Shown: positions 24,791 through 32,732 of the stretch, one piece after another | How positions within the stretch are numbered: position 1 is the stretch's first letter | How the letters are laid out: each line of letters opens with the position of its first letter | Assembly (NCBI GenBank): GCA_017999615.1 | Contig: JAGNLM010000003.1 | Location: forward strand, 1-64,000 | DNA length: 64,000 bases | Direction: 5' to 3' | Source: Gammaproteobacteria bacterium | GTDB lineage: Bacteria; Pseudomonadota; Gammaproteobacteria; JAABTG01 | Notes under the pieces: generated by a model | What the model was told of the DNA's origin: nothing | The model's database searches: none | Seen by the model: the letters and a program-made list of their open reading frames with translations, nothing else | Translations under genes and position numbers: made by a program

Positions 24791-27154
24791 GTGATCCGGC
24801 CCCTTTGGGTCGAGGTGCAGGAGTTCCGCGGCTGGCGGGCCCGCAGGCGGCTGCCGCTCGACCGGCGGCTGACCGTCATCGTGGGCGAGAACCGCTGCGG
24901 GAAGAGCAGCACTCTCAACGCCATCGAGTGGTGCCTCTTCGGCGCCGGGGTGGAGAAGGCCGCTTCGGGGCTCGGCGAGCGGGCGGACTGGGAGGTGCGC
25001 CCGCGCGGCGCGGGGGAGTCGCCCACGGAGGTCACCCTCGCGCTCGCCACGCCCGAGGGTGAGGTGTGGGTCCGCCGGCGGCGCTCGGGTAAGGCGAGGG
25101 CGGCGAAAGGGGACGACCTCACCGTTCGGCGCGTCGACGCCACCACGTCCCCCGGCACGGATGCGGCCACGCCCGCCGCAAGGGGCGCTCCCGGGGCAGT
25201 GGTCGCGGATGCCACCCCCCTCACGGGGCAGGCCGCCGAGCGCTGGCTCGCCGGGCACGGGCTCGGCGACTGGGAGACGTACCGCAGGGCGCACTGCTTT
25301 CACCAGGAGGCGGCCCGGCAGCGGGTGCTGGAGAAACCGGACCGGTCCGCGATCCTGGCGGGGCTCCTCGGGCTCGGCGAGGACCGGGAGCTGCGGGACA
25401 CGCTCGCCGGGCTGAAGGCCGGGGCGCTCGTGCGAGAGGTCGACGCCGTGCTGGCCGGCCTCGGCGAGGAGGTCCAGAAGGCGCTCTGGCGGCCCCAGCA
25501 GCAGGTCATCGCCCTGGAGCAGCGCCTCCTCGCGCAGAGAGGCCTCGAGCGCTGGCAACTCGGGCCCGCGTTGGAGGCCGAGGTCGCTCAGCGGCTCCTC
25601 GACCGGGCCCGGCGGTTGGCGGCGGCCCTGGGGGTTTCCGTCACGCTGCCGGACACCAACACCAACACCAACACCAACACCAACACCAACGCCAACACCG
25701 GCACCGGCACCGGCACCGGCAGCAAGGCCGAAGCCAACACCAACACCAACATAAGCGCCACCGCCACCGCCACCACCGAGGCCCCCACCCCCCCCACACC
25801 CACCGACCTCGCCGCGGTGCTCCACTGGGCCGGCGCTTGGCCGGGGGTGGTGCGCGCCAGCCCCGGTGTGCTGCGAGACCTTCCGGCGCTGCGCCGGCGG
25901 TCCGGGTCGCTCGCCGCCGCCCTCGAGCTCGCCGCCCCGAGCGAGGCCGCCTGGCGCGGGGCGGAGGGGTCTCTCACCGCAGCCGTGGCGAGCGGGGGAG
26001 ACGAGGCCCTGCGCACCCAGCGCCACCAGGCGGCGGAGGTGGCCCTCGCGGAGGCGGACGCCGCGCTCAAGGCCGCCCACGCGCTGGCGGCGCTGCTCCG
26101 GGACGCCCGGTCGGTGCTCGCGGCCCGCGCTGCCCCGGAGCGGTGTCCCGTCTGCGAGAGCGTGGTCCCTGACCTCCCGGCGCGCATCGACGCCGCGCTC
26201 GCGAGCCAGGGGTCGCAGACCCTCGAGGCGCTCACCGCGGTCCGGGACCAGCGGCGCGCCGCGCGGGACGAGGCCGAGCGGGCCCTCCAGGAACTGCGGG
26301 GCCTCGCCAGGCGGCGGAACCTGGCGTGGTCGGCGTGGGAGCGCCAGCGCAAGGACCTCGTGCAGCACCTGCCGGCGCCGGTGCCGGCCGACGTGCTCGC
26401 GGCCGCCAACGCGGAGCGCGCCCGGCTCGCCGCCGAGGTGCGCCGCCTGGAGCAACTGGACTCGGCGCGGGACGCGAGCCTCTCGGACCACGACGCCGAC
26501 CGGCTTCTGCTGAAGGACCTGCGGGACTGGGCGCTGGCCTCCCAGGCGGCCCATACTCCGGTAGAGCTCGGCGCGCTCCCCGCCTGGGCCGAGCTCGAGA
26601 AGGCAGTGGACGAGGCCGCCGCATACGCCTCCGACGTGGAGTGCCTCGAAGAGGCGGCGCGCGAGGCCCAGACGGAGCGCTCGGCGGCCCGCGTGCAGGA
26701 AGTGAACCGGACGCTCGGCGAGTACTTCGCCGCGATCACGGGCAGCGGCGGCGCCCGGGGCGTGCAGGTGCACGCGCACAGGACGCCGAAGGGCCTCGAT
26801 TACCAGCTGTGGGACGGGACCGGCGAGTCCGCCGTCCCGGTGATGAATCAGGCCGCCATCAACGCACTCTCCCTCGCTGCGTTGTTCGCGCAGGCCGAAG
26901 ACGCCGCCGCCCGGGAGGGGCTCGCCTGGGTGGTCCTCGACGACCCGGTGCAGAGCCTCGACGAGGCCCATCAGCAGGGCCTGGCCGAGGCCCTGCGCCG
27001 GCTCTCGGAGCGCTGCCACATCCTGATCGCCGCGGTCCCCTCACCCCTGGTCGAGCGCCTGCGCACCCACGTCCCGGCCGAGCGCCGCTTCCTGTTTCTC
27101 GGTCCCTGGCAGGAGGAGGTCGGGAGCACGATCGCGCGCGAGGAGGTCCTGTGA
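24791..27154 (+). CDS. SMC/Rad50-like AAA ATPase with zinc-hook-like CxxC
   Basis: A 787-aa ATPase with Walker A 'VGENRCGKSST' (~residue 35) in an N-terminal lobe, long coiled-coil arms, and a central 'CPVCES' motif like a Rad50 zinc hook (~residue 450). In the C-terminal lobe, Walker B and D-loop are seen in 'WVVLDDPVQSLDEAHQ'. The ABC signature is degenerate ('MNQAAINALSLAAL'). A low-complexity Thr-Asn/Thr-Gly tract interrupts the first arm. The GTG start has AGGAGG 7 nt upstream. Same architecture as SMC-like subunits of ABC-ATPase defence systems (Lamassu, ABC-3C); the nuclease gene follows. Confidence 0.8.
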   Translation: MIRPLWVEVQEFRGWRARRRLPLDRRLTVIVGENRCGKSSTLNAIEWCLFGAGVEKAASGLGERADWEVRPRGAGESPTEVTLALATPEGEVWVRRRRSGKARAAKGDDLTVRRVDATTSPGTDAATPAARGAPGAVVADATPLTGQAAERWLAGHGLGDWETYRRAHCFHQEAARQRVLEKPDRSAILAGLLGLGEDRELRDTLAGLKAGALVREVDAVLAGLGEEVQKALWRPQQQVIALEQRLLAQRGLERWQLGPALEAEVAQRLLDRARRLAAALGVSVTLPDTNTNTNTNTNTNANTGTGTGTGSKAEANTNTNISATATATTEAPTPPTPTDLAAVLHWAGAWPGVVRASPGVLRDLPALRRRSGSLAAALELAAPSEAAWRGAEGSLTAAVASGGDEALRTQRHQAAEVALAEADAALKAAHALAALLRDARSVLAARAAPERCPVCESVVPDLPARIDAALASQGSQTLEALTAVRDQRRAARDEAERALQELRGLARRRNLAWSAWERQRKDLVQHLPAPVPADVLAAANAERARLAAEVRRLEQLDSARDASLSDHDADRLLLKDLRDWALASQAAHTPVELGALPAWAELEKAVDEAAAYASDVECLEEAAREAQTERSAARVQEVNRTLGEYFAAITGSGGARGVQVHAHRTPKGLDYQLWDGTGESAVPVMNQAAINALSLAALFAQAEDAAAREGLAWVVLDDPVQSLDEAHQQGLAEALRRLSERCHILIAAVPSPLVERLRTHVPAERRFLFLGPWQEEVGSTIAREEVL
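25655..25784 (+). repeat. In-frame hexanucleotide tandem repeat inside the ATPase gene
   Basis: Tandem ACCAAC units (six clean copies plus variants), then GGCACC units, then ACCAAC and GCCACC units, encoding (Thr-Asn)n, (Gly-Thr)n and (Ala-Thr)n. All units are 6 bp, so gain or loss of copies keeps the frame. The tract lies in the descending coiled coil, roughly residues 290-330. Confidence 0.9.
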
Positions 27155-27219
27155 CGGGGGGTGCTGCGAGGGGGTGCTGCGAGGGGGTGCTGTGAGGACG
27201 GTCCTGTGAGGGAGGTCCT

Positions 27220-27744
27220 GTGAGGATCGAGGTGCACCGTCGTCTCCGGGACCTCGCCGAGCGCAGCGGCCAGGAGTACGGGAAGCTCGTGCAGAAGCTC
27301 CTCGCCATCGCGCTCTGCGAGTGTGGGGCGACGCGCCTCACCGAGCGCAGCACGCAGGGCATCGACCTGGAGGTCGAGCTGCCCGGCGGGCGCTCGCTCG
27401 CCCTCGAGGTGAAGACCACAGTCACCGGCGAGGTCACGTTCGGGCGCAAGGACATCAAGGGGCTCGAGGCCCGGGCATCCCAGGGACTGGCGCCGTACTT
27501 CGCGGTGCTGGGCCTGCGCCTGGTCGACGACTGGGTACTCGCGCGCTACCACCCCGGCGAGGTGCAGCCCGACCGGGCCTATTCCCCCACGCGCCTGCGG
27601 GCGTACCGCGACGCCGAGCTGGAGCGGCTGGTCGGCCCGCGCTTCGACGACGCGGTGACCCGGCACGGGCAGGCGGCCATCGAAGGCGGCCAGGCCGCGC
27701 TCGACAGGCTCCTGCAGGGCTACGCGTGTTACGCCCCGGCGTGA
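27220..27744 (+). CDS. PD-(D/E)XK nuclease-like protein linked to the SMC-like ATPase
   Basis: A 174-aa protein with a restriction-endonuclease-type core: an N-terminal helix, then 'STQGIDLEVELPGG' (catalytic Asp) and 'SLALEVKTTVTG' (Glu-x-Lys), giving the D-x(n)-ExK arrangement of Mrr/DUF3883-like nucleases. The C-terminus is helical. The GTG start overlaps a GGAGGTCCTG sequence that duplicates the ATPase 3' end, suggesting translational coupling. It probably supplies the DNA-cutting or effector activity for the ATPase; substrate specificity unknown. It ends 79 bp from a convergent porin gene. Confidence 0.75.
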   Translation: MRIEVHRRLRDLAERSGQEYGKLVQKLLAIALCECGATRLTERSTQGIDLEVELPGGRSLALEVKTTVTGEVTFGRKDIKGLEARASQGLAPYFAVLGLRLVDDWVLARYHPGEVQPDRAYSPTRLRAYRDAELERLVGPRFDDAVTRHGQAAIEGGQAALDRLLQGYACYAPA

Positions 27745-27823
27745 CCTGATGGATGCCCGCCTGCTGGAACGACGGCCCCGCGCCCTGCGCCCCGCGGCCC
27801 GCCGTTCGTGGTCCGGCCGCCTG

Positions 27824-29248
27824 CTAGAACGACAGCTTTCCCCACACCATGAAGTAGGACCAGGGCTCGTCGCCGCCGGTGAGCTCGCGGGCGCCGCGGT
27901 CGGGACGGACGTGGGCCGCGACCGCGCTCACCTGCAGTCGCTCGGTCACGGACCAGTCGAGGGCGAGGTCGAGCTCGCGGGCGAAGTCCTCGCTGTGCAC
28001 GCCGAGGCTCTCGGGGCGGTGCAGACGGAAGTCGTAGTAGAGGGCGCGAACCGTCACCGAGTCGGACGGCGTCGCCTTCACCTGCACGAGATGGGTGTCC
28101 AGGTTGGAGTTGCCGAGGACGTACTCTCCGACGAGCTCGCCCTGGTACCAGAACCCCCAGTCGGAGAATCCGTAGAACAGCGGGTCGAAGTCCTCGCTGC
28201 GGCGCGAGCCGTCGTCGTCGCCCTGGAAGTGGGCGTAGCGGTAGGCGACGGTCGGCGTCCAGGGGAGACGGTCGATGCGGTAGGAGGCCTGCGCGTACCA
28301 GCCCGAGGCCCGGAGTCGCTCGCCGTTGTCCTCGTAGACGTACTCCCCCTGCAGGCCCAGGCCGGGCAGGGCCGGGAGGGGCGTCAGGTCGACCCGGACG
28401 TCGTAGACGCTCATGCCGTCGCGGGTGCGCGTGTCGGAGCCGAGCACCCGGTAGAAGCCGCCGCCGAGCGAGCCCAGGTCGCCGAGGGAACGGTCGACCG
28501 TCAGGCCGGCGAGGCGGGTGTGGGTGTCCGGCCGGTCGTCGGCCTCCAGGTACAGTACGTCCACGCCCCAGGGTCCCGTCTTCAGGCGCGTGAGGACGGT
28601 CAGGTCGGCCGCCTTGCGCTCGCCGGTCCAGTAGGCGCCGCGGCCGCCGCCGTTCCCGGACTGGTTGAAGAAGAGGAAACCGGTTCCGGCGGTGTACTGC
28701 CGGCGGCCGACCGAGAGGTCGAGGGCGTCCTCGCCGAGACCGCTCAGGAGCTCTCCGGAGCGCCAGCCGAGGTAGGCGTCCTCCCACCGCCACTCACCGT
28801 CCCCGTCGCCGACGGTGGAGCCGGCCGAGTCGACCCGGCCGGTCAGGCCCCCCACGACACTCAGGCGCCCGTACAGGGTCCCGCCCCCGGCCAGGGGATG
28901 AGCGCCGACCAGACCGGGCGTCGCCACGACCTCGGTCCAGTGGTCGGACTTCTTGCCGAGATTGGCGCGGGACGCGCCGAACCAGGACGAATCCTGGAAG
29001 AACTGGGCGAACTGGAGGGAGAGAGTGCCCTTCAAGAGCGAGCCGTCGCTCGTCGCGTAGAGACTGAGCGGGCTCGCCGCCTCCTCGGCCGCGGCCGCAC
29101 CGGGGTAGCCCAAACCAAGCCCGAGACAGAAGGCGTGACAGAAGACATGACAGAAGGCGTGACCGAAACCGAGGCACAGAAACGCCCACGCGGTGCCTGA
29201 CGGGCGCCCGACGCCTGCGACGGCCAGGGTGCCGTGACCTCTACTCAC
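27824..29248 (-). CDS. Outer-membrane beta-barrel porin, alginate-export-like
   Basis: A 474-aa outer-membrane protein. The hydrophobic signal region is odd: a 12-bp tandem repeat encodes Cys/His/Phe repeats before 'GAAAAEE'. The mature part alternates polar and aromatic residues in beta-strands ('WRWEDAYLGWRSGELL', 'LDLSVGRRQYTAGTG', 'FWYQGELVGEYVLG') and ends in Phe ('MVWGKLSF'), as outer-membrane barrels do. It resembles the alginate-export domain group; the substrate is not known. The start is uncertain; the GTG at 29248 is used, and the frame continues far upstream without protein-like content. Confidence 0.7.
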   Translation of the reverse strand: MSRGHGTLAVAGVGRPSGTAWAFLCLGFGHAFCHVFCHAFCLGLGLGYPGAAAAEEAASPLSLYATSDGSLLKGTLSLQFAQFFQDSSWFGASRANLGKKSDHWTEVVATPGLVGAHPLAGGGTLYGRLSVVGGLTGRVDSAGSTVGDGDGEWRWEDAYLGWRSGELLSGLGEDALDLSVGRRQYTAGTGFLFFNQSGNGGGRGAYWTGERKAADLTVLTRLKTGPWGVDVLYLEADDRPDTHTRLAGLTVDRSLGDLGSLGGGFYRVLGSDTRTRDGMSVYDVRVDLTPLPALPGLGLQGEYVYEDNGERLRASGWYAQASYRIDRLPWTPTVAYRYAHFQGDDDGSRRSEDFDPLFYGFSDWGFWYQGELVGEYVLGNSNLDTHLVQVKATPSDSVTVRALYYDFRLHRPESLGVHSEDFARELDLALDWSVTERLQVSAVAAHVRPDRGARELTGGDEPWSYFMVWGKLSF

Positions 29249-29514
29249 CTGGACCCTCGAACCCCGGAACCGTGACCCCGAACCCGGGGTCCCGGTCCCT
29301 GGACCCCCAGACCCCTGGGGACCTGAATCGATTGCGCGCGCCGCCGACACGGGGCCCCTCTGCGCTGCGGTTGCCTTGGGGAATATTGGCTCCGTGCGCG
29401 GCGCCCGTCCACGGTCTAGGATGCCTGGGGGGGCTGGAGCCCGAGCCGCCTCCGGTTCGGGTGTCCGAGCGCGCCCAGAGGCGTGTGGTGGAGAGGCAGA
29501 CCAGAGTGTCCCCG

Positions 29515-30007
29515 ATGCCCCCGATGCCGGCGCGCGAGCGGCTTCGGCGCTGGGCGGCGAGCCCCTGGGTGCTGCTGGCCAGTGTCGGGGTGGGCGCCGG
29601 CCTCGGGCTGTGGGCCCCGCGCGCCGCACGGATGGCCGCACCGGTCGGCGAGGTCTACCTCGACCTGCTGACGATGTGCGTGTTGCCGGTGATGATGACG
29701 GCCCTGGTTTCCGCGGTGGCCCGGGCCCTCGGCAGCGGCGCGGGTCTTCACTACCTGCGTCGGCTTTCGGCGGTGTTCGTGCTGGTCCTGTTGGCCGGCG
29801 CCGCGGCCGGCATCGCCGCCGAGCCCGGCGGCAGCCCCAGGTTTCTGCCTGGAGGCGAGTGGGCGATACAGCCACGCGGAGCCTTACGTTCGGGGCGTGC
29901 TGGCCCAGGCGGCCCTGGCAGTCGAGAGGCTGGAGGGCGTGGACTTGCGGCTGGAGGCCGGGCAGCCGGTCGCGGGTCTCCTCGTTGCGTCCCGCAAGGT
30001 GCCCTGA
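29515..30007 (+). pseudogene. Remnant of a cation:dicarboxylate symporter plus an unrelated C-terminal fragment
   Basis: From the ATG at 29515 the frame gives the N-terminal ~100 residues of a DAACS (SLC1-type) symporter: 'SPWVLLASVGVGAGLGL', 'EVYLDLLTMCVLPVMMTALV' and 'VFVLVLLAGAAAGI'. Similarity ends near 29830 and the frame becomes Gly/Arg nonsense. A different frame then carries a protein-like ending ('YVRGVLAQAALAVERLEGV' to 'GLLVASRKVP', stop 30005-30007) from about 29822. The two pieces do not belong to one family, so a deletion has joined two broken genes. Confidence 0.6.
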
Positions 30008-30017
30008 CCCGCCCTCG

Positions 30018-30356
30018 ATGAAGATCGAGAACCTGTTCGCCGGCGCGACGCCGCCCTCCCGCGGAGAGCGCTTCGAGACGCTCCTCGCCCACCGGAACCT
30101 GGTGGTCGAGCGCATCGTCAGTTCGTCGTCGATCACCCCGAGCGAGCAGGTGCAGACCCAGGACGAATGGGTCGCGCTGGTGCGGGGCGAGGCGGTGATC
30201 GAGATGGCCGGCGAGAGCGTCGCGCTGCGCTCCGGGGACTGCCTGTTCATCCCGGCGGGCACGCCCCACACGGTCCGGAGCGTGTCGGAGGGTGCCCTCT
30301 GGCTCGCGGTTCACCTCCATCCGCTCCCCCCCGAGCGGGCGCCAGGGCGAACCTGA
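30018..30356 (+). CDS. Cupin-domain protein, 112 aa
   Basis: A small single-cupin protein: 'QDEWVALVRGEAVIEMAG' and 'LRSGDCLFIPAGTPHTV' are the two cupin motifs. The His of 'PHTV' is kept, while the His pair of motif 1 is replaced by Gln, so metal binding is uncertain. Close relatives are annotated only as cupins. The ATG lies 10 bp after the upstream pseudogene stop with no strong Shine-Dalgarno. The 3' end runs into GC-rich repeats. Confidence 0.8.
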   Translation: MKIENLFAGATPPSRGERFETLLAHRNLVVERIVSSSSITPSEQVQTQDEWVALVRGEAVIEMAGESVALRSGDCLFIPAGTPHTVRSVSEGALWLAVHLHPLPPERAPGRT

Positions 30357-30359
30357 GCG

Positions 30360-30510
30360 CCCGCAGACGGCGCCTGACCCTGCGCAGCCGCCGCCCGCAG
30401 CATGGCCGCCTGACCGCGCGCAGCCGCAGCCCGGGCATAGCCGCCTCCTGGCCGCGCGCAGCCGCCGCCCGGGCGCAGCCGTCGCCCCGGACTTGCGGGC
30501 ACGCCACCGG
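30360..30510 (+). repeat. Imperfect GCGCAGCCGCC repeat tract
   Basis: Repeated CGCGCAGCCGC(C)GCCC units with variants occupy most of the 200 bp between the cupin and antitoxin genes. No gene is seen here. The AT-richer 30518-30545 downstream of the tract ('TACTTTTGTAGTACATC') is probably the antitoxin promoter/operator; GTACTACA-type symmetry is visible there. Confidence 0.5.
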
Positions 30511-30557
30511 GCGTGCTACTTTTGTAGTACATCGAGGCATCCCCAGAGAGCCTGGCC

Positions 30558-30839
30558 ATGACAGCCACGACCACCATCCGCCTTCCCCCCGAGCTCCGCG
30601 GGCGGGTCAATGCCCTCGCAGAGGAGACCGGCCGCTCGGCGCACAGCCTCATCATCGAGGCGGTCGAGCGGTACACGGCCTACGAGGAACAGATGCGCAA
30701 CCTCGTCGAGGAGGCCCTGGCGGCCGACGCCGACATCGAGCGCACGGGGGAGGTGTACCGTGCGGAGGACGTTCATGCCTGGCTGGGCCGGTTGGCGCGC
30801 GACCCTGCGGCAAGGCGCCCCACGCCGTGGCGTCGGTAG
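30558..30839 (+). CDS. Ribbon-helix-helix antitoxin (CopG/ParD type)
   Basis: A 93-aa protein starting 'MTATTTIRLPPELRGRV', the beta-strand of a ribbon-helix-helix DNA-binding domain, followed by 'LAEETGRSAHSLIIEAV', its two helices. The C-terminal half is acidic and helical, as in toxin-binding tails. It lies directly before and overlaps the ParE/RelE-like gene by 13 bp, the standard antitoxin-first arrangement; it is expected to repress its own promoter. Confidence 0.85.
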   Translation: MTATTTIRLPPELRGRVNALAEETGRSAHSLIIEAVERYTAYEEQMRNLVEEALAADADIERTGEVYRAEDVHAWLGRLARDPAARRPTPWRR

Positions 30840-31120
30840 TCTATTCCGCGCGGTCACTGTCCCATCTCGAGCGCGCCTTTCAGTTCCTGCGTGACGAGAA
30901 TCCCCAGGTGGCCCTCGACGCCGTCGTGGCGATACAGGGCGCCGTCAACGCGCTCGCTTCCCATCCCCTGATCGGCCAGCGCGTGAAAGGGGACGTCCGG
31001 GAGCTCGTCATCTCTTACGGGCGCACCGGCTACCTGGCCCTGTACCGATTCGTCGTCGCGCGCGACGAGGTGCGGGTGCTCGCCATTCGCCACCAGCGCG
31101 AGCTCGGTTTCGTCCCGTAG
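30827..31120 (+). CDS. ParE/RelE-family toxin
   Basis: A 97-aa protein with the ParE fold pattern: 'VVYSARSLSHLERAFQFL', 'AIQGAVNALASHPLIGQRV', then 'VRELVISYGRTGYLALYRFV' and the C-terminal 'EVRVLAIRHQRELGF'. Known members poison gyrase (ParE) or cut mRNA on the ribosome (RelE); which applies here cannot be read. The GTG start lies within the antitoxin gene, so translation is coupled. The stop lies inside the first unit of a tandem repeat. Confidence 0.85.
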   Translation: MASVVYSARSLSHLERAFQFLRDENPQVALDAVVAIQGAVNALASHPLIGQRVKGDVRELVISYGRTGYLALYRFVVARDEVRVLAIRHQRELGFVP

Positions 31121-31190
31121 GCGACCCGTAGGCGGCCCGAAGGCGGCCCGAAGGCGGCCCGTAGGCGCCCCGAAGGCGGCCCGTAGGCAC
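31114..31190 (+). repeat. Seven tandem 11-bp units after the toxin gene
   Basis: Seven consecutive 11-bp units of CCCGWAGGCGG type fill 77 bp. The first unit contains the toxin TAG stop. Units alternate CCCGTAGGC and CCCGAAGGC. No terminator stem is visible; the repeat separates the toxin-antitoxin pair from cydA. Confidence 0.9.
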
Positions 31191-31299
31191 TCGGCGCTGG
31201 ATCACCCAGGGCAAGGACAACTCTGCCGTCGAGCGTCTATCCTTCACCTTTACCCCCCCCGGGGCCACGGCCCCGCGCCCGCAAGCCGGAGGCAGTCGG

Positions 31300-32727
31300 A
31301 TGCTCGACCTCAACGCCCTGGACCTCGCGCGGACACAGTTCGCGTTCACGGTGTCCTTCCACATCATCTTCCCCGCGATCACGATCGGCATGGCCGCCTA
31401 CCTGGTCGTGCTCGAGGGCCTGTGGCTGTACACGAAGCAGACCCTCTATCGGGACCTGTACCACTTCTGGGTCAAGATCTTCGCGCTCAATTTCGGCATG
31501 GGCGTGGTCTCCGGGCTGGTGATGGCCTATCAGTTCGGCACGAACTGGAGCTTCTTCTCCGACTTCGCGGGCGGCGTCACCGGCCCCCTGCTGGCCTACG
31601 AGGTGCTCACCGCCTTCTTCCTCGAGGCCGGCTTTCTCGGCGTCATGCTGTTCGGCTGGAACCGGGTCTCCCCGGGGCTGCACTTCTTCTCGACGGTCAT
31701 GGTGTCGCTCGGCACGCTGATCTCGATGACCTGGATCCTCGCCTCCAACAGCTGGATGCAGACGCCCACGGGATTCGAGATCGTCGACGGGCGCGTGGTC
31801 CCGGTGGACTGGCTCGCCGTCATCTTCAGCCCGTCCTTCCCCTACCGGCTGGCGCACATGGCCATCGCGGCCTTCCTGTCCAACGCGCTCTTCGTCGGGG
31901 CCTCGGCGGCCTGGCTCCTGCTGCGCGGGCGGGACAACTGCGCCATCCGCACCATGCTCTCGATGGCCCTGTGGATGCTGCTCATCGTGGCGCCGCTGCA
32001 GGCGGTGGTCGGCGACTTCCACGGCCTGAATACCCTCGAGCACCAGCCCGTGAAGGTCGCGGCGATGGAGGGGCACTGGGAGAACCACCCCGGCGAGGGC
32101 GTGCCCATGGTGCTGTTCGCGCTGCCGGACCAGGAGGCCGAGACGAACCGCTTCGCGCTGACCATCCCGCACCTCGCGAGCCTCATCCTGACGCACAGCT
32201 GGGACGGCCAGATCCCGAGCCTGAAGGACTTCCCGGCCGAGGACCGGCCGCCGGTGGCGGTCGTGCTGTGGTCGTTCCGGATCATGGTGGGGCTCGGCGT
32301 GCTGATGAGCCTGCTCGGGTTCTGGGGCCTGTGGCTGCGCCGGGGCGGGGAGGTCTATCGCTCGCCGAACTTCCTGCGCGCGATGTTGTGGATGGGGCCC
32401 ACCGGCCTCGTCGCCCTGCTCGCGGGGTGGGTCACCACCGAGGTGGGCCGTCAGCCCTGGGCCGTCTACGGCCTGCAGCGCACCGCCGAGGGGGTGTCCA
32501 ACCACGGCGTGCAGCCGCTCTCGATCTCGCTCGCCCTGTTCGTGCTCGTGTATTTCACGGTGTTCACCGTGGGCATCGGCTACATGCTGCGTCTGGTCGC
32601 CAGGGGGCCGGTCATGCACGAGGGTGACACCGCCGTCAGCGGTGGACCGGGTCACGAGCGCCAGCCGATGCGTCCCATTTCGGCCGCGACCGACGACGAT
32701 TCGGACGCGGCGCCGACGAGGAGCTGA
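31300..32727 (+). CDS. cydA: Cytochrome bd ubiquinol oxidase subunit I, CioA-like
   Basis: Quinol-oxidising, haem-carrying subunit of a bd-type terminal oxidase (475 aa, about nine membrane helices). The N-terminal haem ligand lies in 'AFTVSFHIIFPAITIG'; 'AYEVLTAFFLEAGFLG' carries the proton-channel Glu residues; 'RLAHMAIAAF' carries the second His; 'AGWVTTEVGRQPW' is the family signature. The periplasmic Q-loop is short, as in the cyanide-insensitive CioA type. The ATG has GGAGG 7 nt upstream. It forms an operon with cydB 5 bp downstream. Supports high-affinity O2 respiration or stress tolerance. Confidence 0.95.
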   Translation: MLDLNALDLARTQFAFTVSFHIIFPAITIGMAAYLVVLEGLWLYTKQTLYRDLYHFWVKIFALNFGMGVVSGLVMAYQFGTNWSFFSDFAGGVTGPLLAYEVLTAFFLEAGFLGVMLFGWNRVSPGLHFFSTVMVSLGTLISMTWILASNSWMQTPTGFEIVDGRVVPVDWLAVIFSPSFPYRLAHMAIAAFLSNALFVGASAAWLLLRGRDNCAIRTMLSMALWMLLIVAPLQAVVGDFHGLNTLEHQPVKVAAMEGHWENHPGEGVPMVLFALPDQEAETNRFALTIPHLASLILTHSWDGQIPSLKDFPAEDRPPVAVVLWSFRIMVGLGVLMSLLGFWGLWLRRGGEVYRSPNFLRAMLWMGPTGLVALLAGWVTTEVGRQPWAVYGLQRTAEGVSNHGVQPLSISLALFVLVYFTVFTVGIGYMLRLVARGPVMHEGDTAVSGGPGHERQPMRPISAATDDDSDAAPTRS

Positions 32728-32732
32728 CCAAC

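Noticed and set aside
29249-30271. Upstream extension of the porin reading frame
   Set aside because: Low-complexity Arg/Pro/Gly sequence antisense to the pseudogene and the cupin gene; the signal-like region lies only just upstream of 29100.
31114-31190. Possible CRISPR array
   Set aside because: Units are 11 bp and contiguous with no spacers; no cas genes in the window.
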